DNA from: Muraenolepis orangiensis | Taxonomy: Eukaryota; Chordata; Actinopteri; Gadiformes; Muraenolepididae | NCBI GenBank assembly: GCA_027704905.1 | Contig: CM051018.1 | Coordinates: forward strand, 15,365,528 to 15,429,527 | Length of the DNA: 64,000 bases | Direction of reading: 5' to 3' | Shown here: one piece after another, positions 38,478 to 52,395 of the stretch | Numbering within the stretch: the first letter of the stretch is position 1 | How the letters are laid out: every line of letters starts with the position of its first letter | Position numbers and translations under genes: made by a program | The notes under the pieces: generated by a model | Databases searched by the model: none | What the model was told of the DNA's origin: nothing | Seen by the model: the letters and a program-made list of their open reading frames with translations, nothing else

Positions 38478-40454
38478 TTTTTTTTAAACAAACAAGTGTA
38501 CCCAGCCTTTGTTTTATTTTGGAAAATGGCCCGCGTTGCGGTTTGCCGTTCGCTCCTGTGAAAGACTGGAGCTTCCAACTGGCGAGGCGTGAGAGACTGT
38601 TTGGAAAACGCTGGGGGGGGGGGTTAGCAGTAGGCGGAGGGTGACAAGTTTTGATTTGACTTGACTAAACAACTCTCCGCTTCCTTGTTCTCCAGGAGGG
38701 AGTTCCCCCCCCCCACCCACTCCCCTCCACACCTCCACACCTCCAACCGGTGCGACTTCCGCGTACTTCAACGTTGCGTCACCAGCCGTGGGGTAAACCC
38801 TGGGATGTTTGCGCTCCATCCCGTCTGTTCAGTACGGATGGGTTGCTTTTCAAAAAAAACAGGTCGATGAGCTGTGCGGTTCACCTGCTCACACACAGGT
38901 GACCGTGTCACTCTCGCTGGCTTACTCTTCGCCTGGCTTTTTTTAAAAGGCCCGCCCTTGGCTGTGTCTGGCCCTGTTCATTAGTTTTCTTCCCCCGGGT
39001 GGGCAAGTACCCACTGGCCGCTTGTGTGTGTGTGTGCTGAAGGCTAACGGGAATGAGCGATGATGGTGTATGTTCTAGGTGTTTGTTCAGGGTAGTACTA
39101 CGTGTTTGCGCGCGTGTGTTGTGTTGTTTGTTTGGCTGAATACCTTCAGAGTGATAACTTGGCACCGTTGAACTGTGATACACACATTCCAGAGAGGCGA
39201 GACTAGTCACCCCCGTTCGTTGCGTTGGTTCCTGCTCAGCGTGAGCTGTCGTCTGCGTGACAAATTATTAATTAATTGTTTTTTTAAACTTTTATCTGTA
39301 ATCTAGTGGTCTGCCTGAGCTTGGTGCAGAGGAAACGGCTGAAACTCAAGTTTGTGGTTGTCAAACTGTACAAACTAAGTAACACAGTTAAAGCAACGCT
39401 GTACACTTTTCATGTGCTCCGTCCGTCCGGCCCGCTCCAAACTATCAACATGCTCATAAAATCGACCGAAACGACAGCCACCAGGGTGGTTTTTACAAGG
39501 TCTTTGGCATCTGCTTTGTGTCTGTCCTAATAAATAAATAAATAAAATGTATCTACCTATTGCATGCCGGCATAGATTTTCCACAGTTTTCTTGTAATGG
39601 GATTAAATGAAATATTTTATTGATGCTGCTGTGGAATGCATTTAGGAAGCATCCAATGGGCTCCGGCCAACAGCTGGTGTTAAGATGATGTCAGTAGCGT
39701 AGCAGCGGTATCTCCGGTTACACGCATAACAAAGAGAAAGTTCAGTAGCTCCACTGGCACTAGTCACATCCCACCGAGGTGTATGGGTTAGGAAGAAAAT
39801 GGTAAAACAGTCAATTATTCTCGGAATGGAACAACGCTCCAACGCTCCAACGCTATGGTTCACCCTAAAGACTAAAGACATATGGCACCATCTCTGAGAG
39901 CATGGATTATTTGAAATTAAGACTAAATGTTGGGCCAAATGATATTGCTTACCATACATGGTGTAGCGGGCATGTTTACATCACTTAGCTCTCATAACGT
40001 GGTGTTGAAGCCACATCTAAATGGAGCAGAGGGGGATTAGTCTAAACATGTGCATTAAAAAAAGCAACCTAAAGAACAACAACGTAAGTAAGCATGTATC
40101 TCAATGCGGTACTATCGATTATTTAGAAGAGGCCACTATGGACTATCTCCGCGTTGAGACGAGAGCAACGCTGCCGAAGTACAGTGACATTTAGCCTTGT
40201 TAACTAAAATCGATCGAAAAAGGCTGAGTCATTTGCAGTGCGATCGTAAGCAAATGAAGACAAATCATGCACAACTCGCAGAAATAATCACTGGGTGTCC
40301 GATTGGCTGTCAACACATGTCATGTTATCTGATGGGTTGAAGACAGCGCTGGGATGTGGTTGTCATTAAGAGCCTTCTCTGAAGAAGGTTGGATCTAATC
40401 TAAGTCTGAAATCCCCCTGGTCTGCTTCAATCTCTCCTCTTACCTCACCCTTTC

Positions 40455-40545
40455 TCAGGTTTGACATCTGACTCTAAGCGCGTATCTATAGAAGCACTAT
40501 ATGAATCGAATGTAGTATTATTATTATTATTGTTATTAACTGTGT
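40455..40545 (+). mobile_element. LINE 3' tail with TTA run
   Basis: GCACTATATGAATCGAATGT followed by (ATT)n resembles the 3' end of a fish LINE. Confidence 0.4.
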
Positions 40546-41302
40546 GACCAGAGTTTTTATTGTGTTGCGTTGTAAATACGTATCACAAACCACTGATCAC
40601 TGAGTGGATCCTTCTAGTGTGTTCTCTGGATAAGCGAGTCGAAAGAAAACTCAGCTACACTTTGAACAGCGTTGTATTATTTAACGCTAAACACACATAT
40701 GCATACTTGCGTACACGCCAACAGAAACCATATCTTAGTGGTCCACACCCCTTGGGATTTTTTCCCTTTGCGTACCTTCATCGCTGGCCAAAGGTCAAAC
40801 GTTTTTGTTGACCCAGGAATGTAGAAAGTATGCTTTTTAGAGTATTTTTTTTAAGACCATGTGTCACCAAATATGTTCCATTCTCTCTTCTCTTTTCTCC
40901 CCATTTCTCCACTGTCCTGTGTCACCCGACAACTTTGTAGGCTAAATGCCATAGTGACGGCTGACATGCGTAAGTAAACATACTTATTGTTAACTATTGG
41001 AGTAGGGAGTCATGTGGAATTCCTGATGGAAACCAAACACGGAAATGCCAGAACGGAGGTATGTCAACATGTTTCACCCCCCACCTCTTCTTCAGGTTAA
41101 ATATTGTTTTAACCAAAAGCCAGAATACATAAATTAAAGTAATCGCGGTCAAAATGGAACAGCAAGTAATGATCGACATCGTAGTGTCAAATATTGTCGG
41201 TAAGATTGAACTTATTGTAAATTGAATGAGAGCGGCGTGATCGTTAGCGAATGGGCGGAGAAGAACCCCTTTTTTTGTGTGCATACTGACATACATGTAT
41301 TT

Positions 41303-41333
41303 ATATTTATATATATATATATATATATATATA
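41303..41333. repeat. (TA)n
   Basis: About 30 bp. Confidence 0.9.
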
Positions 41334-41683
41334 CATGTCATTTGTACCGTTTCGGTTTTTGTTTCGCATCTGGAAACGGAGATTAGACCGCACTTTGTCT
41401 CTCAATTCCTGTTTACGCCTGTCTCTCCTGACCGCCTGTACACACCACACACACACCCTCATCCTGTGTGTGTGTGTGTGTGTGTCTGTGAGACAATGTT
41501 TCCCATGCCTCTTGCCATGTCTTGTCAGCCAAGCCAACGGTGGGGATGCGTTCAGATGATGAATGGGACCTGACCTCTATCTGTAGGACCAATTTAGGCC
41601 CTATTTTTTGCAAAAGGCCAAGACCTGCCTTCTATATTTTTGTGTGCCGAGGTATGAGTTGAATGACAAAAAAAAGCAAGAAG

Positions 41684-41704
41684 TGACTCATGACTCATGA
41701 GTCA
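41684..41704 (+). promoter_or_regulatory. Three abutting AP-1 (TRE) sites
   Basis: TGACTCA, TGACTCA and TGAGTCA follow one another without spacer in 21 bp. Each is a consensus JUN/FOS site. In intron 1; function inferred from the motif only. Confidence 0.55.
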
Positions 41705-41835
41705 TTTTTTTTAAACTGACCCCTGTGTGGAAAGTTTCATTACTTCCAAGAGTTTCCGGCGCAACACAACAGCCATTGTTTTTTCTGTAGTTGTTTTTTT
41801 TCAATGGGACCTTCGCAGGGTCGCTCGTCATTCAC

Positions 41836-42066
41836 AAGATACAAGATGTTTTATTGGTATTAATGTACAGTGGAATGCTTACTCCCCATTACCTCCTGCA
41901 GTATGAATTTCTAAAACAATACAATTGTGCAACAAATATTTAAAAGCATTTAAAGTGCCAGTAGTGCAGCAGCATCATGAATACAGTGCAGTACAGTGCA
42001 GTAACTGTAATGAGTCCAGAAAGTCCAGCAAAGTTTGATAGTGTAATGTCAATGACAATGTTATGA
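41836..42066 (-). mobile_element. LINE 3' end, TTGTATC-tail family (copy d)
   Basis: Starts ACAAGATACAAGATGTTTTA and carries GCCAGTAGTGCAGCAGCATC. Its inner half is nearly identical to the reverse complement of 49281-49410. Confidence 0.7.
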
Positions 42067-43627
42067 TAGGACGGACAAGGCATGTCGAGGGTCGGCCGGT
42101 GTCCGAGAGTCGTCCCTCTGCTACTTTCTAGTTTCCACTACTACTGCGTTTATTTCTAGGGAACAAACTGAGCTCGAACGCCTTCCCACTCGTGCGTCAG
42201 TTTACATTCAAATTTGAAAAATGTATGCGTATATTAAACATACGCAATGCATTAGTGGATGGTCAGTCGGATCATCTAAACACCAACTGTGTGCGTGGGT
42301 CATTCTGGTTTAGGTTTAACTACTTGTACCCTGGAATAATGGAATGCATTGATTTGATCACAAGGGAAGCCGGCTTACTTTCCTGGCAACCAGCGACCTC
42401 AAACCATTCATCTGTTGCCAGGGTGGCATAAAGAATTCAGTTGAGCGCAAAAAAAAACCAGATGGATGAGGAAATGAGAAATGTATTTGCCTCTTGCTCA
42501 TGACCTACATGGCTATTCCAGTAACTGTCTATCTTGGAAGTGGGTTGCTCACACACACAACCTAGCTAATGCGTGACACCCTTATGAATTGACCTTGTGT
42601 ATCTAGGCTGTGCTTCTGTGTTTCTAGGCCATTTCTCAAAGCGCCGATTCCTCTAAGCGGACGGAAAGGTGGTGAAATGAGAAGATCTCTTCATGAATGG
42701 AGTAACTTTGTAATTTCCCCTTTTTCATGTGCGTGACTCTCCTTTTAGTCTTCGCTTTCAGGAAGTCTCTTGTGCTCCTGCTTCAACAGGGCCGTACTCA
42801 AAATAAACAACAGCTCAAGTGACTCCTAGATGGGGCCCCATCAAACTCCTTCAAGAAAACCCCCACCCACCCCCCCCGCTCTCCACCCCCAAAACAAAAC
42901 AAATGTCTTTAAATAACCTGGGAGGGACCCTGTACATGCGAGAGTATAGGGAGAAGACATTCTCAACCATGTGAATTACCAGCAGACATGCATGAAACGG
43001 ACATGGAGTTCGCATGCACAACAACCAACAGCTCGTTTTGCTGTTTTGGAACAATCCCCCTCGGCGCTTTCATCCGCATTTTTAGAATTGCACATTACAG
43101 AGCAGTTAGAAATAACCACAGCTTGTTGTATCTTAAAGGTTTGACATCTACCATGCATTTGTGGTTATCATTGTCAAAGAACCAACTGTGTGCAAAAGTG
43201 CGCGTCGTCTACGCGATGGGCTGAAGAGAATGGCATTTTTTCAAGTTAACAATTATGGTTAGACGTTCCCAGGTGGTCCCCTAAAGAAAAACAAACTGAC
43301 CGAGACGACGCAAGCCCTCTGTATTTGGTCAGGCTCCGGGCTCACGGCTAACCACACAGCGGGCACAGCGCTGGCGCTGGCGGAGCACGAGGGGAACTTG
43401 GGGTTTTGAGCTGGGGTTGAGGTCTGTGTTGTGGAAACCCTCCTGCTCCCTCCTGCTTATTTTGGACCGCCGTTTTTTTTTGGTTGTTGGCTCAAGCTGA
43501 AGGTCAACGCTTCATGGAGCCGTAGCCGGGGAAGACGGTTAATTCAAGACTTAGCCCTGATTTTGGGATATAGTGTTGGCTCTCGACGACGAGCCATGTT
43601 TTCACCTGTTTTTGGTCCTGACTTTTT

Positions 43628-43666
43628 TCTCTCTCTCTCTCTCTCTCTCGCTCTCTCGCTCTCTCG

Positions 43667-43732
<66 letters not shown>

Positions 43733-43742
43733 CTCTCTCTCC
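43628..43742. repeat. (CT)n with CG steps
   Basis: 115 bp, four regularly spaced CTCG steps in the first half. Confidence 0.93.
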
Positions 43743-44061
43743 ACTCGACCCAGTGGAAACTTCCCCTCCGCCCCACCCCACCCCCTTATTATTTTTCTCC
43801 CTCTTTGTCCCTCCCTCGATCTCGTCTTTTTGAGACTTTTTTTATTATTATTTTTTCCACTCTTCTGTCCCTCACCCACTCACTCCTAGGAGTCCCACAG
43901 CAGGAAGAGCTCAATTACAGCGATACCGCGGCCCATGCAGAATACGCGATGGCCTGTGAAATGTCTCGGGTGTCACCCAGAGACCATGTTTGTCCTCCTG
44001 ACCCCAGCGCAAACAGGATGCCGCACGCAGGAGCGCACCGCAAGATAACGGGAGAGGGCGG

Positions 44062-44062
<1 letters not shown>

Positions 44063-44148
<86 letters not shown>

Positions 44149-44190
44149 TGAGAGGAGAGAGAGAGAGAGAGAGGAGAGGAGAGAGGAGAG

Positions 44191-44226
<36 letters not shown>

Positions 44227-44231
44227 AGAGG
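44063..44231. repeat. (GA)n, interrupted
   Basis: About 170 bp of purine with GG steps. Confidence 0.93.
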
Positions 44232-44252
44232 AGTTTGGGAACGTTTAAGCCA

Positions 44253-44295
44253 GAGAGGAGGAGGAGGAGGAGGAGGAGGAGGAGGAGGAGGAGGA
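44253..44295. repeat. (GAG)n
   Basis: About 14 trinucleotide units just after the GA tract. Confidence 0.93.
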
Positions 44296-45577
44296 AAGTT
44301 TGAACGAGAAAGACACGGCCCTGGACATGGCCCCTCGTCCGGCTGTCCCAAGTTACCTAGGAGGCCGACTGGGCCTCCTGTTAATGTGCCTTTCATTCAC
44401 AGGATCCCGGTCGGGCCATTGGTTGAACTTCGCGTCGACACTCGAGACCGACGTGTCCCCACAGTCGGGTCGACGCCGTCGCTCCTTCTTGGCGGCTCTT
44501 TCTGTCGCTAACCACTTCCTCTTCCTGTGCTCCTTATTGTCTCTTCCTTCCTTTCACCTTTGACCCCCCCCGTCTCTCTCTCTCCAGGGTCACCGCATCA
44601 CAGGCTTAGTGTGGGACGCCCGTTCAACAGCAGTAGTTTTGTGGGCAGGCGATGAAGCGAACAACTGTAGTGTTTTTTTTAGAATCATTTTTCTTTGTCA
44701 TTGTGTCCACGTCACCAGCCATGTAGTCCATCTTTAAAGCATCGTGTCATTCTCGTGTTATTCTCACAGGAAAAGATAAATGGCATACAGGCACAATATG
44801 AATATGACATTTGTATCTTGTATGATGTTAGGAAACCGTCTGTATCAGTGACCCCCCCCCCCCCAGTGATGGTTTGATTATTCTGCTGGATTCTCAGACA
44901 TTCTGGCCTTGTTTGGATTTGATTGGTTGTCGGATACGGACAGAAAGAAAGCCAACTGGAACTGAAAAACAAGCCTGCAAGCCGAAGCTCTTGAGACGTG
45001 CCACTGAACACACAACGTCATCAAACAGTCATCTGTTTGGGATGCAATTCACAGCTTCAGTGTCATTCGAATGATATCTTATACATTCTGTGCTGTGAAA
45101 ACATACGATTTCATAGCCTCGTCGTTTCAATATCCTTTGGCTTTATCAACATTCTCTGATGACAGTGTGTGCACACAAAGCATCTTGAGGAGATAAGATT
45201 ATAATGAGATTCCTCCCTGAGAGGAGCAGCCAACTGCTGCTCTCAGCAGTGTTTGCACGAGACTACCTCTACCGCTTTCAACACATTCGTTACACACGCT
45301 CGCCACAAGATGAAGCCATGTAGGCGTCCCCACCTGCTGCTTGTCATCAGAAGAAAACGCATTGTATTACGCATTGTATTTGTATGTCGACAATTAGAGA
45401 GTCAAGCCCAAGGGCAGACGCAAGTATTCAAGTACAAAAAAAACCCCAAAACTGTTCCAAACTATCAGAGATTATCTGATTGCCTACACGCGTTTTATTT
45501 TTTTTTAACTTTGTTGAATTTTTCCTTCATTTTTTCCACACTTTAGGACATTAATGTTGTATGAATGTATACACCAT

Positions 45578-45592
45578 AGCACCCCCTGGTGG
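45578..45592 (-). promoter_or_regulatory. CTCF-like motif
   Basis: AGCACCCCCTGGTGG, reverse complement CCACCAGGGGGTGCT, fits the CTCF core. In intron 1. Confidence 0.4.
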
Positions 45593-46229
45593 AGACTTGG
45601 ACACCAGACCCTAATGCACACTACCCTCTCATGTAGTCGAAGAGAATTAAATGATATGAACGGATGCCACTAAATACCTTTTATTATTATTTATTTTTTC
45701 AGATATACTATTACTCAATGAATCTTATCAGATTTTGGCAATTTGATCAAATCATTTCATCTCTTTTGACTCTGGAGTCAAAAGATAACCAATTGGATGA
45801 CTGATGTGTTCTGATGTGAAAATGTGTGAAAAAAAAATGTGTTCCTTGTGTTTTCAAGGACCCGCTGTTTACCCGACCTCTCGTGTCTCTCAGGGTGCCG
45901 AGAGGCAGCAGGCTCTGTGTCTTGCTGCACAGCACGGCTCCGTGTCCTTCCCATCACAATGAGAGAAAAAAAAATAACAGAATGCCTTCTGGCGGATCGT
46001 CGCCACCGGCTTAAATGATACTTGGGCGTTTACGTGCGTGCGTGTGTTCTTCAGGTGGAACCAGTTTTCATGATCATTATTTTCCTCTTGTGCTTGCGTC
46101 AATTGCGTGGCCTCTCGAAAAAACAAGCCTCCTTCTGGGAAAAGATTAAAAAAAGATTAAAAAAAAGGTTTGCTCTGGAAACTTCTCAGGTCCATTCTTG
46201 ACACGTTCCCATCAGGTGAGCACATCTTC

Positions 46230-46258
46230 AGCTGCTGCTGCTGCTGCTGCTGCTGCTG
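46230..46258. repeat. (GCT)n
   Basis: Nine to ten trinucleotide units in intron 1; not in a supported exon. Confidence 0.9.
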
Positions 46259-46539
46259 ACGCTTCTGCTTCTGAGCCGCGCTTCTTCCGCCCATGTTGTC
46301 CTTGTCCACCTGCCTCCTGGTCCTCTTCATTCACCCTCAAGGATGACCTCTCTCTACTGGGGCCTCCTCAATGCAAACCGAGCAGGCGCCGACGTATACA
46401 ACTAAATAATACATAAGAAGAAAAAAAAGCTGAAAGGACGACGATTAGCTCATCTGATGACCGCTCACAAGAAGAAAGCGGCTCTGCCTCAAGCAGCCTC
46501 TTGTCACTATAGATTAGAGGCCGGGAAGTGAGCTATGAG

Positions 46540-47103
46540 AGGGCTTTTTATCCTCGATGGTCCGTCGTGTCCCCACGAGCATTCGGTTCAAAATCCTCAC
46601 CATCAACCTTCAGAGCTCTTCTGAAGGTGGTCAGGCTTTCTTACGTGGCTGACCGTGCTACACTTCTCAGGCTTCTCAGGCTTGCTCACTCAGGTCAAAT
46701 AATCTCAACCAAACTATCTGTCCCACATACCCCCCCGCTTAAAAACCCTGTGGTAACCGAGACTTTTTAAGACCATGTCACCCAAGCTATGGAACGCTCT
46801 CCACACACACACACACCCACACCCCTTAGGTTTGCTGAATCTGTAGAGCAATTTTAAAGGCAGCTAAACACGTATCTGTTCAGACAGGTGTTTGGGTAAC
46901 TCTGTTCTACAGTGTTTTGTTGTGCGTCTATTGTTGTACCACGTTCGTTCATTGTTGTACCCTGTCTTTTACTGTGTATTGTGTCCACCTTTTGTTTTGT
47001 TCCGTGTTCGTTCGTTCCGTTGCTTCTAACTTGTACTTCTGTACAGCACTTTGTGACTCTTGTCTGTGAAAAGCTCTTCATAAATACATTTGACTTACTT
47101 ACT
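46540..47103 (+). mobile_element. LINE 3' fragment, C-terminus of ORF2 and tail
   Basis: Frames read PKLWNAL and, after a (CA)n insertion, RQLNTYLFRQVFG, the usual close of a fish LINE ORF2. A 3' region follows, ending ATAAATACATTTGACTTACT with a TTACT-type terminal repeat. Broken by the CA insertion near 46805. Confidence 0.6.
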
Positions 47104-48099
47104 GCACACGCACACACACGCACACACACACACACATGTTTTTGTTAATGCGGACGGTGGTGCAAAATGCACAGACCATGCAGACGGTTGTACCAAGCCG
47201 CCATGCGCGTCGGCTCGAACCCAAGAATGCGTCTTATTCTCGCTATGGGATTTCACAGTGCGCCGTCTCCGGGCACACAGGGAAACGGTACAGTGTTGTT
47301 ACGCCTTTTTTTCTTTTCTTTTGTTTGGGTTTATGATCCCTTTAAGTGCATCACAAAAGGTAGTGGATAGGGAAACGGAAAGATTTGCATACTTATTTAG
47401 TTTTTTACAGTTTGTTGTTGATTTGTTTTCATTGACTGGGATTGTGACTATGAGTCAGTTTTTGTCCTTGCGTGAAGTTTTGTTTCACAATGCTCCACTT
47501 TTGACATTGCACAAGATGTTGCATTCTATAAGGTACCGACTTATATTCTTGGAAATGCCGTTGGCAACACATTAGTTAGTAGTACTGACCATCTGTAAAC
47601 ACATTCAAGCCGGAGCATGAATAGGCTTTTTTTTTTGGACATGTGAATGAATGTGTTGTTTGTACAGTGTGGCACTCGGTCAAGTATAATGGATGTAATG
47701 GATGATTTCAAGCAAGCATAGCACAGCCCCCTCCCCCCCCTCCTCCTCCTAACCCAACCCTCTTCTTGCCTTCCTTCCCGCTGACCTCAGTGCATTTGCT
47801 TCGCTCCACACTTGGCATTGTGAAAACTCAAGGCGGGGATATCCTTGCGAAGACGTTTCACAAAAACAGGCGGACATGTAATGCATGCCGGAAAAACCCT
47901 GGGAGACGTCGCTTTGTCTGGCGGTTGGTCACGGCGGCGGTTGGTCACATGGTTAACATACACATACTTGGTTTTGGAAATGTCCATCACTTTTATGAAT
48001 ACTTTTTTGTAAAAGCGTCGGTAAGTGTGCCTATAGTGCATGGTTCAGAAGGTGAAACATATAGCTTGATCTTCAGGCTGCTAACTACTGGTAAAAGTC

Positions 48100-48360
48100 C
48101 AATACTACAGTATTGTGTGTACACAGAACAGTCCTTGTCGGTGTTTGACAGTGTTCAATACAGTATTGCAGTTACACAGAACAGTCCAGTAACAGTCCAA
48201 CAGTACAGTATTGTGGTAACAGAACAGTCACTCAGTTCTCAGTCAGAGTTCAGTTCTCGCATGGCACTGGAGTAGAAACTGTTCTTAAGTCTCATTTGTC
48301 CGTAATTCGATGGACCTGAAGTGTCTCCCAGAGGCCAGAGGTCTCCCAGTGGTGGTACGT
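48100..48360 (-). mobile_element. LINE 3' fragment
   Basis: GAAACTGTTCTTAAGTCTCA, TCGATGGACCTGAAGTGTCT and CCCAGAGGCCAGAGG resemble the portion of fish LINEs seen at 14040-14110. Several AACAGTCC duplications lie just before it. Confidence 0.45.
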
Positions 48361-48697
48361 ACCTGCGTACTGCAGCCTTGGAATGTCATTTTGGACCGTA
48401 TATTGATCGTTTATTGAATTAATTTTTTAAAGCTGCTCAAAAACGGGTCTATGTGGACTATCTATGTATATGTGGGTGTGTGCTGTAGTCATGGCAACGC
48501 TTGAAAAGGCTTCGGAGCCACACAGCTGGGGTTGTGTCTGCACTGTAATTTCCTGTTTGCTGGTGACTCTTACCGCCGGAGAAGATGATTACATTGTTGT
48601 TCCTTAGCTTTTTCAGAGAAGTGTGTTTGTGTGCGCAAGAGAGAACATGCATACGAACATGCATCCCATTTTTATTCTTATTTTACATGCCACCACC

Positions 48698-48897
<200 letters not shown>

Positions 48898-48964
48898 ACA
48901 TCCCACATATCCTGGGTGGAAACCTGCTCTGCCTTTTTTCTATTGCATTTTATTAGAAAATGAC

Positions 48965-49077
48965 AGCACCTGTGTCCACACCACCACCCCCACCACCCAC
49001 ACACACCACACACACACCACCACCCACACCCACACCACACACACACCCACACACACCACACCCCACCACACCTTTTC
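48965..49077. repeat. CACC/CA-rich tract
   Basis: CACACC and CCACCACC units without G. A related CCACCACC stretch lies at 49216-49272. Confidence 0.85.
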
Positions 49078-49269
49078 CCCAAAAGTTTGAAGGACACACC
49101 TCTAGGACCAGATGGGTCTGGCTCGACCCCCACTGGGTCTTCTGTGACTGTTATCATGCTTTCGTGAGATACCCTGCTAAGGACGCCTGATGCGAGGACC
49201 TCCTCCGTCACAAAGCACCACCGCCACCCCCACCACCACCCCCACCATTACCCCCACCACCACCCCCAC

Positions 49270-49622
49270 CACTTTCACTTTCATAACATTGTCATTAACA
49301 TTACACTTACATACTTTGCTGGACTTTCTGGACTCATCACAGTTACTGCACTGTACTGCACTGTATTCATGATGCTGCTGCACTACTGGCACTTTAAATG
49401 CTTTTAAAGATTTGTGTAAAAAAAATAAAAACATGTACATTCAACACATGCACATATAATTTATCAGTCACTTTGCCATTATTTTTTGGTTTATTTTTAT
49501 TGTATATATGATTTTTATGGTATTGTTTTGGAGATGTATACTGCGGGAGGGAATGGGAAGTAAGCATTCCAATGTAGCTGTTGCAATTGGCCAATACAAT
49601 TATCTTGTACCTTGTAGCAACC
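49270..49622 (+). mobile_element. LINE 3' end, TTGTATC-tail family (copy e)
   Basis: Longest copy of the family. It carries the segment shared with copy d and ends GAGATGTATACTGCGGGAGG ... TATCTTGTACCTTGTA. Lies in intron 1 in the sense direction, opposite to copy d. Confidence 0.7.
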
Positions 49623-49931
49623 ATCATCACTAGAGTTCAGAGTTTCACCCTACCCCCGTCCCCCCAATGGCTAAAAGTGTCCAAAATTCAAACTATATTA
49701 TTTAAAAAAAGTTTTGTATTTTTACATTTAAAAGAGTAGGAAGAGATCTGCAGGATATGTTGTGTTCCAGCCAAGTCCGGTTAGCCAACGAGCCGCGTTT
49801 CCTCCTCTCCCGCACCCGCAACCCAACCACCCACCTTGTCCACAACCACAGCTGTATGTAGCCATGGCTATTTGTAGCACTGCCCTCACTCCCTTGTAAG
49901 CCAGTATCCTCCTTTCTGACTATGTGTCGTC

Positions 49932-50047
<116 letters not shown>

Positions 50048-52109
50048 TGTCGGCCTCTAGGGATCAATGACGGGAAAGGATGCAATAAGCTTGCTTAATT
50101 TGTTTTTTCTGTCGGCTGTCAACTGTTAAGAATCACGATCTCGGCAAGATCAAGTTAGGTGTTTTTATTATTTCTATTGAATAGTATGTGGCAGAGCTGG
50201 GCATGGATTTTCAAATGTTGATCGTCCTATAAGACTAGGTACTCTCTATGTTTGCATAATGGTCTTGAATGCAGCTCAGGCATTGTCAAGTCACCGAGGG
50301 TGCTAAGTGCCACCACCAGTGGCCTCACCTTGGTCTTGGTCTCTTGGCTGTCTTATCTCAAATATTCCTGTCAAATGTGAGCCATTCATAATGCTATACT
50401 AAAAAGCCAGGTGAAAGTCTTTTAACAGTGTCCAAGCTGCTCATGTGTACCAGTTTACTATGTGCTAATGGGTTATCGTTATATTGTGAACTGAAGAAGT
50501 TTGATGATGTTTGAATAGGGATCTTTTGTATGGACACGTGCATTAGTAACATATTGCAGGCTTTCCATCTCCCCCTGAGAGCCACGCGTGATGTGTGTGT
50601 GTGTCTAGTAATAGATGCAGGTGTCACCTAGCAACTGGTTGCTTATTTTTTTAGTATCCTTGGTTAGAACTTCTCTTTAGAGAGACTACGGACAAACAGG
50701 CGGAGGAGGGGGGAGGAGGGGGCCGTGGAGAAGTGGTGTTTTAATAGGCAGTGCTGGGCCTCAGGAGGGGTTGGAAGTGATGGATGGCTGATGTGAATGA
50801 ATTTGACCCAGAGATTATGGTCTGGCTCACCATTTTTATAGGAGAAAGTGGAAAGAGGTTTATTTTCCACTGTGTGATGACACATCGGCATAAACAAGTA
50901 CTTAAATCTTCCAGTACCAGGTTCACCTGGAAGGTAGAATCTTCTTTCTCCGTTCTGTTTTTATGACCAAAAAATACCTTTTGGTCAGAACTCTTCAATG
51001 CCGGGTAAGCGCCTTGCCCTTTCAGTGTTTTTGTAAGAAAAGTCCGAGCAGAACAATGGATGTCTGCTTAGTGGTTGTGGGGGAACATGGCTCTCTGTGC
51101 AGGTGGATGCGGACAGCAGCACAGTAGCAGAAGGTGTGAAAGAGGAAACACACAGCGGTCGGTCGCTTGGCGACCTTGGAAAGAGGTGTTGTGAGAAATG
51201 GTCATGTGACGACCAGGTGGTTCCCAGCAGAACCCTGTAGAGGGTTCTCTGCAGGGACAAGCTCTCGAATTCCTTGTTCAGGAACCCTTCCCTTCCGGTT
51301 TACTAGCTCTACCCTCTGGATGGGATGGGAGGGAGTGTGCACACTGTGACCAGCCTATAGAGCGCCTATCCTGGGTCTAGGGTGAGGTCTTGATCCCCTG
51401 CCCAAGACTGTTGTTGTCATGATTGTAGAGGAGTCTTCTACATTTTTGAGATTACTGCAAAGCAGGTTACCCAGAATTTTGCAAATGCAAAATTGCAAAT
51501 GCGTCATTTCCATGTTTCATTTGAAATACCTTGTTTACGATTACACTCTGCCTGGCTGGCCCAGCTGTACTCCTTTGCATTGCATTTGCCACATTCAAAA
51601 TCAGGGCATTTGCAATCCGCAAATGTGTCTGGCATCATGAGGGAACTAGGACACTTTCACTTTCTAAAAAAAATGGGTTTTCTTTTGGCTGATTGTAATC
51701 TGATATGGAAAAATGGAAGATTATAACATCTGTGTACCGGTTTACCATCTGTCTGGAAAGCGTCACTGTGTCATCACCGTCTAACCGCCATACACTTATG
51801 TACACTTATGTATACACTTCATATGTTTTAATCTCCATGGTGCAGACATGGAGGATCTCTGTATCTCTGCTGCTACTGGCTTATTCAGAAAGCACACCGT
51901 ATTTTTTTTGGCCAAGGCTATTGCCTTTTTAAAACCCAAGTAAGACTGTGTTTATTCCCCATGCTGTCAGAAAAGTAGGCCATGGACTGAGAAAAGCAGG
52001 AATGGGGAGCTTTACAGAAAGAGAGAGAGAAGAGGAGGAGGAGGAGGAGGGAGAGAAGGGAGGGGGAGATGTCCTCAAAAGGGGTCCGATGACGAGGAAG
52101 GGTGACGCT

Positions 52110-52395
52110 GGCTTTATTTCTGCAGCCCAGCTCTCCTAATTAGCGACAAATTAACTTTTGATTGGCTGTGGGAGGTGTTGAGGTGCATGTGGGGACCAGG
52201 GGCACAGATGCACTCTGGCTCTGCTTCCTCTGGTTCCTCCTGTCCCTCAATTAGTCCACTTTGCCCACCAGGGCCACCTTGGCCTGGCAGAAATGGTGGC
52301 GGCGCTGGTGGTGATGGGAGGAGGTTCCCTGTGGGGCCCTGGCCTATCCTGTGGGCCATGACAGCAAGGTCAGCGTCTGTTCCCCGGGATAAGAA
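52110..52395. other. Unique block, candidate conserved noncoding element
   Basis: Begins with homeobox-type CCTAATTAGCGACAAATTAA and continues in GC-rich unique DNA, different from the surrounding low-complexity intron. About 2 kb before exon 2. No exon is evident. Confidence 0.25.

Noticed and set aside
43250..43620. Alternative internal promoter or first exon
   Set aside because: Moderately GC-rich with several CGs, but no clear start codon with a donor and no core promoter motif could be shown.
46230..46258. Poly-Leu/Ala coding trinucleotide repeat
   Set aside because: The (GCT)n run lies in an intron with no supported exon around it.
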